Source of the DNA: Roseibacillus ishigakijimensis
GTDB taxonomy: Bacteria > Verrucomicrobiota > Verrucomicrobiia > Verrucomicrobiales > Akkermansiaceae
NCBI RefSeq assembly: GCF_016595415.1
Contig: NZ_JAENIO010000012.1
Location: 25,392 to 89,391 of the forward strand
Direction of reading: 5' to 3'
Length of the DNA stretch: 64,000 bases
The position numbers and the translations under genes were made by a program. The notes beneath the pieces were generated by a model. That model was not told the origin of the DNA. It made no database searches and saw only the letters and a list, made by a program, of their open reading frames with translations. Positions 60,466 to 64,000 of the stretch are shown piece after piece (positions within the stretch are counted from its first letter, which is position 1; every line of letters starts with the position of its first letter).

Positions 60466-60641
60466 AGCCCGGTTCGCCAGCCCCGGGCCTTCCGCCCGAC
60501 GGTTGGCTGGCTCGTCGGGGGTGTTGGGGTTTGCGTGCCGGAGGGAGCTCGAAACAAGGGCGCGGAGCCCAGCGAAGAACACTTGTTTCTCCCGTCATTC
60601 AGGCAGAAAAAATAGGGTTAAAAAACTTCGCGGAAAGAGTC

Positions 60642-60671
60642 TTGTCAGGAGGCGGAAGAACTGTGTATTCT
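60642..60671 (+). promoter_or_regulatory. Candidate promoter of tRNA-Leu
   Basis: TTGTCA (60642-60647) and TATTCT (60666-60671) with an 18-bp spacer, ending 19 bp before the tRNA. Confidence 0.5.
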
Positions 60672-60690
60672 TCGCGCCCACGCAAAAACA

Positions 60691-60772
60691 GCCGATGTGG
60701 CGGAATTGGTAGACGCGCGCGATTCAAAATCGCGTTCCTTCGGGAGTATGGGTTCGATTCCCATCATCGGTA
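60691..60772 (+). tRNA. tRNA-Leu (CAA anticodon)
   Basis: An 82-nt class II tRNA. Acceptor GCCGATG pairs with CATCGGT (final G-T), the anticodon stem CGCGA/TCGCG encloses loop TTCAAAA giving CAA, there is a short variable arm TTCCTTCGGGAG, and the T arm is ATGGG-TTCGATT-CCCAT. No CCA is encoded. Confidence 0.96.
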
Positions 60773-60783
60773 CTTCTTTCCCT

Positions 60784-60806
60784 GCTCTTCCGAGAGCGCT
60801 TTTTTT
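60784..60806 (+). terminator. Terminator of tRNA-Leu
   Basis: GCTCT / AGAGC with a 4-nt loop (TCCG), then GC and a run of seven T, 12 bp after the tRNA. Confidence 0.75.
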
Positions 60807-60855
60807 GGAAAGAGATTTCGGCACAACTGGGCATCCCTAAGAGTACCGGGCTATC

Positions 60856-61179
60856 TTAGCATCTCGCCCCGGTTCTCGGAGCTTGGCAGCTCCAGCATTC
60901 CTCAAAAGAATGGGGCGACCGCTCTCCGCAAGCCACACACATCCAGTAGGGACCGGAAGCTTGCTTGCTCTCCGCGAGGTAGCGGTCAATTTGCTTGCGC
61001 GCCGCGACCGCCTCCCCGTCCTTGAGCACGCAAATGGCAGGAAAGAAATCGGGCATCCCGGTGTAGCAGGTCGAGGACACATCCTCATTGCGGATGAAGG
61101 TCTCGAAGCCCGCATCCCGCAGCCGATCCGAAAGAAGGCTGAGAGAGGTAAAATCGGGAGAGCGATAAATCTCTTTCAT
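60856..61179 (-). CDS. DUF2007-like protein with C-terminal zinc ribbon, copy 2
   Basis: A 107-aa protein starting MKEIYRSPDFTSLSLLSDRLRDAGF. The first ~70 residues resemble DUF2007 (a small ferredoxin-like fold seen as a presumed signal-transduction domain): RLRDAGFETFIRNED. The C-terminal CVACGERSPHSFEECWSC holds two CxxC pairs that should bind zinc. It is 46% or so identical by eye to its neighbour at 61437, so the two arose by tandem duplication. Function unknown. Confidence 0.8.
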   Translation of the reverse strand: MKEIYRSPDFTSLSLLSDRLRDAGFETFIRNEDVSSTCYTGMPDFFPAICVLKDGEAVAARKQIDRYLAESKQASGPYWMCVACGERSPHSFEECWSCQAPRTGARC

Positions 61180-61436
61180 ACTGACACAATAAAACGTTCC
61201 GGGAGTAAAAACAACCTTCGAATCGCCTTATTTCCTAGCAAAGCCCCGCTAGGAATAAGACGGGACCCGCTAGCGTGGTCTCTACGAAGAACCAGTTATC
61301 TTGCTAGCAAGGTAATCACAGGGTTCGACCGGCATTCTGGCTCGCGATTTTGGAGCGTTTCCGATTAATTGTTAACAGGCTTTATTGTCGCCAGTCGATC
61401 CTGTTCGAGATGACCTTGCCTTCTAGAATTTCGATT
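61180..61436. other. Spacer between the DUF2007 paralogues with GCTAGC-type palindromes
   Basis: No gene. It contains CTTATTTCCTAGC (61227-61239) facing GCTAGGAATAAG (61248-61259), a hairpin with one bulge, and the perfect palindrome CTTGCTAGCAAG (61300-61311). These may be operator sites or a stem-loop of unknown role. Confidence 0.5.
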
Positions 61437-61757
61437 CTAAACCAAGAGTCCAATTCGTGGAGTCTGGCAGTTCCAGCATTCCGTGAATGAATGCGGCGAT
61501 CGTTCTCCGCATTCGGCACAGAGCCAATAAGGACCCCCCGGACTTTCGCGCTCGGCCAAATAGCCCGACAATTCCTGCCTCACGCTCTCGGCGTTCTCAT
61601 CTTTTTTCACGCAGAGAGCGGGGAAGGTTGGTTCTCCCTTTGGGGTGGGTGTGGTGGCCTCCTCGCTACTGACGAAGGCATCAAATCCAGCTTCCCTCAG
61701 GCGGTCTGCCAGAAGATTTAATTCCGTCACGCTCGTTGCTCGATAAATTTGTTTCAT
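61437..61757 (-). CDS. DUF2007-like protein with C-terminal zinc ribbon, copy 1
   Basis: A 106-aa paralogue of the preceding protein (MKQIYRATSVTELNLLADRLREAGF; CAECGERSPHSFTECWNC). Both keep the identical ECxE-like zinc ribbon pattern with the shared core GERSPHSF. The two genes are in tandem on the same strand, spaced by 257 bp. Function unknown. Confidence 0.8.
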   Translation of the reverse strand: MKQIYRATSVTELNLLADRLREAGFDAFVSSEEATTPTPKGEPTFPALCVKKDENAESVRQELSGYLAERESPGGPYWLCAECGERSPHSFTECWNCQTPRIGLLV

Positions 61758-61944
61758 TCCTCAGCCTATTCCCACCATCCCTTTTCAAACAATCTTTTTT
61801 ATAAAGATTATTAAAAATGTATTATTTTAATTCCTATCCCGGTGTGGCGCGGGCTGGCTTGTGGCGTGATTCGTGACGAAAAACTCACTTGAGAATCTAC
61901 TTTTTTCCTTTTCTTGGCATGAATTTCGTAAAGTCTTCTTCCTG

Positions 61945-62787
61945 ATGAAATTCAAAGTCGATGCCGAGCTGCGTTACGAAGTGAAACAGCGGGGCACTCT
62001 TCTTCTCTGTATTCACGCCTACGAGTCTCCCCGGCAGATTCTCAGCGAGGAGAGCTTCCTGGTCACCGAGGGAGTGCGCTGCGATTTCTTCCCACTTGCG
62101 TCCGGGCAGCATCGCTATGTGCGCATCGATACCCAGGCGGTTGTTGACCTGGCGATCAATTACTCGGTCTTTGTCGAAACCGATCCCGATTCCCTGCGGG
62201 TGATTGAAATCGGGGAGGTGCCCATCTCGGATCTTTCACCCGAGGCCCTTCCTTTTCTCTTTCCCAGCCGCTATTGCCAGTCCGATGAGATAGGCTCGCT
62301 GGCTCAAGAATTATTCGGTCACGTCGCCGGTCCCTTGGGCAAAGCCAAGGCGATCTCGGATTGGATATTCGAGAATGTTTCCTACACCGTTGGAGCCAGC
62401 GACCCCACCACCACTGCCCTCGATATCCTCGAGACGCGGCAGGGGGTCTGCCGCGACTTTGCTCATCTGGGCATTGCCTTTTGCCGGGCGCTTTCCATCC
62501 CGGCGCGTTATTTCTCGGGCTACGCGGCCCACATGCAGCCGCCGGATTTTCATGCCTGCTTCGAAGTTTTTGTCGGTGATCGCTGGTTTCTTTTTGATCC
62601 CACCCGTCTTTCCCACCCCCGCGGGATGGCCCGTATCGCAACTGGTCTGGATGCCTCGGACACTGCGGTCGCTACCATTTTTGGCGATATCCAGCTCACC
62701 CGTTCGGCGGTCTCGTGCGTCACCGCCGATGGGGCCGACTTGCCTCCGGAGGACTTGGAAGGGCAGGCGATTCAGCTCAAAGGCTGA
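61945..62787 (+). CDS. Transglutaminase-like cysteine peptidase-fold protein
   Basis: A 280-aa protein from ATG 61945 (MKFKVDAELRYEVKQRGTLLL). After an N-terminal beta-sandwich (~1-110) comes the transglutaminase core: catalytic Cys in TRQGVCRDFAHLGIAFCR, His in PPDFHACFEVFVGDRW and Asp in FLFDPTRLS. This is the common bacterial transglutaminase-like architecture, probably a protease or amidase acting on peptides. The frame is open from 61873, but those residues do not fit. It lies upstream of tsaB, which is convergent. Confidence 0.88.
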   Translation: MKFKVDAELRYEVKQRGTLLLCIHAYESPRQILSEESFLVTEGVRCDFFPLASGQHRYVRIDTQAVVDLAINYSVFVETDPDSLRVIEIGEVPISDLSPEALPFLFPSRYCQSDEIGSLAQELFGHVAGPLGKAKAISDWIFENVSYTVGASDPTTTALDILETRQGVCRDFAHLGIAFCRALSIPARYFSGYAAHMQPPDFHACFEVFVGDRWFLFDPTRLSHPRGMARIATGLDASDTAVATIFGDIQLTRSAVSCVTADGADLPPEDLEGQAIQLKG

Positions 62788-62824
62788 TGGGTTTGCTGTG
62801 GTGCGACCCGCGAAAGCGTCGGCG

Positions 62825-63490
62825 TCATTTCATCAGCGACTTTCGCTTGCCCGGAGTGATGTGAGGGTCGCGGAGGTAGAACGGTTGCGCCGGTTGCGTG
62901 GCGAGGACGGCCCGCTCGGCAGGCGTTCGCTGCCAATAGGCCTTCGCCAGCCGTTTGCTCTCCGAGCTGCGGTGTTGGAGGCGGCTCCGCAAGGGGTCGG
63001 AGAGAGGAAAGCGGGCAGGCTCGTCGAAGGAGAAGACCTCTTGACCTTCATCGCAGGCCTCCTGAACCCGCCGCACCAGCTCATCGCCATCGACGAGGGC
63101 GAAGTCTCCCGCCAAGCGCCCGTTTGCGATTTTCTGGAGGGAAAAAGACCCCCGTCGGGCGTCTCCAATGGCCCAGCCTTCCGTGCTCTCCAATGCGACT
63201 CCCTCAAAGGAAGACAGCGGGATCACCGGGCAATCGTGGGCGAGCGCGATTGCTTGCGCCGCCGCAATACCAATGCGCGAGCCATTGTAGCTGCCGGGCC
63301 CCACTCCCACCACCACTGCCTGCAGGATGGAAACTTCCTTTATCACCTCGTGCAAAGGCTCCCACAGAGTGGCTGAGGGCTTGCGCCCGGCAGTGAAACA
63401 GCGATCGAGCCAGACCTTGTCCGCAGAGCACAGGGCGACTGAGCCAGTGGCCACACTGGTCTCAATGGCGAGCACGGGAAGAGCATTCAC
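62825..63490 (-). CDS. tsaB: tRNA threonylcarbamoyladenosine biosynthesis protein TsaB
   Basis: Partner of TsaD in making t6A in ANN-decoding tRNAs. The 221-aa protein from GTG 63490 has the ASKHA start VLAIETSVATGSVALCS and the segment ILQAVVVGVGPGSYNGSRIGIAAAQAIA. The frame upstream of 63490 encodes no family match, so the GTG is chosen. It converges with the transglutaminase gene (37-bp gap). The tRNA-Val downstream on the plus strand is unrelated. Confidence 0.9.
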   Translation of the reverse strand: MNALPVLAIETSVATGSVALCSADKVWLDRCFTAGRKPSATLWEPLHEVIKEVSILQAVVVGVGPGSYNGSRIGIAAAQAIALAHDCPVIPLSSFEGVALESTEGWAIGDARRGSFSLQKIANGRLAGDFALVDGDELVRRVQEACDEGQEVFSFDEPARFPLSDPLRSRLQHRSSESKRLAKAYWQRTPAERAVLATQPAQPFYLRDPHITPGKRKSLMK

Positions 63491-63599
63491 GGTGGCGAAA
63501 TAAAGAACTTTTCCCAGAAAGAAAAGAAGAGCTTGAAAAACCCTTTCCGCTCCGGCAAATTCGCCCTCTCGCAGCGAGCGGGAAGACAAAATTTTCAAG

Positions 63600-63675
63600 G
63601 CAGGCTTAGCTCAGTTGGTAGAGCAACTGGTTTACACCCAGTAGGTCGGCGGTTCAAGTCCGTCAGCCTGCACCA
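63600..63675 (+). tRNA. tRNA-Val (TAC anticodon)
   Basis: A 76-nt cloverleaf including the encoded CCA. Acceptor GCAGGCT pairs with AGCCTGC, the D arm is GCTC-AGTTGGTA-GAGC, the anticodon stem ACTGG/CCAGT encloses TTTACAC giving TAC, the T arm contains GGTTCAAGTCC, then A and CCA at 63673-63675. The other two tRNAs in the window lack the encoded CCA. Confidence 0.96.
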
Positions 63676-64000
63676 TTCTTAAAAAGAGTGGCTTATGGCG
63701 ATTGAAAGACGCTTGTGCCATGTGTGTGCCATGTTTTTATTTCGTTCGCCTAGGTTCAGAAGGTGAATAATCTTCCTTCCGTTCCCTCGTTTTCCATTGC
63801 TTCCGTCCCCAATAGGTCAATCCGTCCCGCCCGCTCTCTCGTTGAGGGATAGGGGCGAGAATCCCTAGGGGCTCCCCTTTGAAGAGCACGCCCAAGCGAA
63901 ATTGATTGCTCTGTTCGCTGAGGGGGTGGGGTTTCGAGTTCTCCAAAGCTCTTTTTCGACAAGCTGAAAATCGATGCGTTCAGAATAGGACAGTGCGGGG
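63676..64000. other. Right edge, 325 bp, no supported gene
   Basis: Two overlapping minus-strand open frames of 68-69 codons occur (63737-63946 and 63756-63962). Neither has a recognisable family, and they may be chance frames. A short direct repeat, TGTGCCATG, occurs twice near 63715-63733. Confidence 0.4.

Noticed and set aside
58765..60582. 605-codon minus-strand frame
   Set aside because: Antisense to the TPR gene at 58771, Gly/Arg/Pro-rich, no motif.
1..64000. CRISPR array, insertion sequences or rRNA
   Set aside because: No regularly spaced repeats, transposase motifs or rRNA segments were seen.

Overview
The window looks like a chromosomal segment of a verrucomicrobial (PVC superphylum) bacterium, probably aquatic and heterotrophic. 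The markers are a PVC-type haeme-binding CxxCH protein with HEAT-like repeats (left edge), an SHD1 domain joined to a thioredoxin fold, a Verru_Chthon cassette A-like pseudopilin giant, two PEP-CTERM sorted proteins, two bactofilins, LPS synthesis (lpxB) and many large secreted proteins. Family names here come from motif recognition by eye; no database search was run.

Layout. 1-8.4 kb: partial PVC haeme protein, a 50-aa secreted peptide, a cytoplasmic-type GH13 amylase, the thyA-folA pair, an OmpA-like coiled-coil protein and an M42 aminopeptidase. 8.4-10.7 kb: an island with visibly lower GC holding an internally duplicated secreted protein and a PEP-CTERM protein, closed by a strong terminator. 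10.8-13.8 kb: a minus-strand operon of a membrane TPR protein, a bactofilin and a second bactofilin with zinc ribbons. 13.9-17.6 kb: lpxB translationally coupled to a degenerate M28-like membrane protein, then tRNA-Ala, rsfS and ilvA. 17.7-18.4 kb: a secreted SHD1-thioredoxin gene interrupted by one in-frame TGA exactly at the first Cys of the CGPC site. 18.7-29.2 kb: EamA exporter, lysS, an outer-membrane barrel, a PQQ-type sugar dehydrogenase, a secreted endonuclease/exonuclease/phosphatase protein, a Dabb protein, a rhomboid protease, a pseudopilin and a sugar-kinase-like phosphotransferase.

29.2-52.3 kb is the accessory, carbohydrate-oriented part: an SSS symporter, a PP2C-like phosphatase, two GH20 beta-N-acetylhexosaminidases, a glutamine-amidotransferase-like protein, an AraC regulator, a six-hairpin-glycosidase-like protein, a modular adhesin-like protein, the cassette A protein with its partner, a GntR/LacI-type regulator, a PEP-CTERM protein and a ROK-like kinase. 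The simplest reading is uptake and breakdown of an amino-sugar-rich polymer: GH20 enzymes release GlcNAc-type sugars, the symporter may import them, and the ROK-like protein may phosphorylate them. 52.4-58.7 kb is a housekeeping operon on the minus strand (prmC-murA-comF-accD-TPR). The right end carries a TPR protein, tRNA-Leu, two paralogous DUF2007/zinc-ribbon proteins, a transglutaminase, tsaB and tRNA-Val.

The most unusual item is the likely selenoprotein at 17739-18434. Its TGA replaces Cys in a WCGPC motif, the frame stays open on both sides, and a hairpin with a GU-containing apical loop sits 19 nt downstream, as expected of a bacterial SECIS element. No Sec machinery gene lies in the window. 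The second is the bactofilin at 10832, whose reading frame extends upstream of any ATG/GTG/TTG start and encodes a second zinc ribbon with the same CxxC-x14-CxxC spacing.
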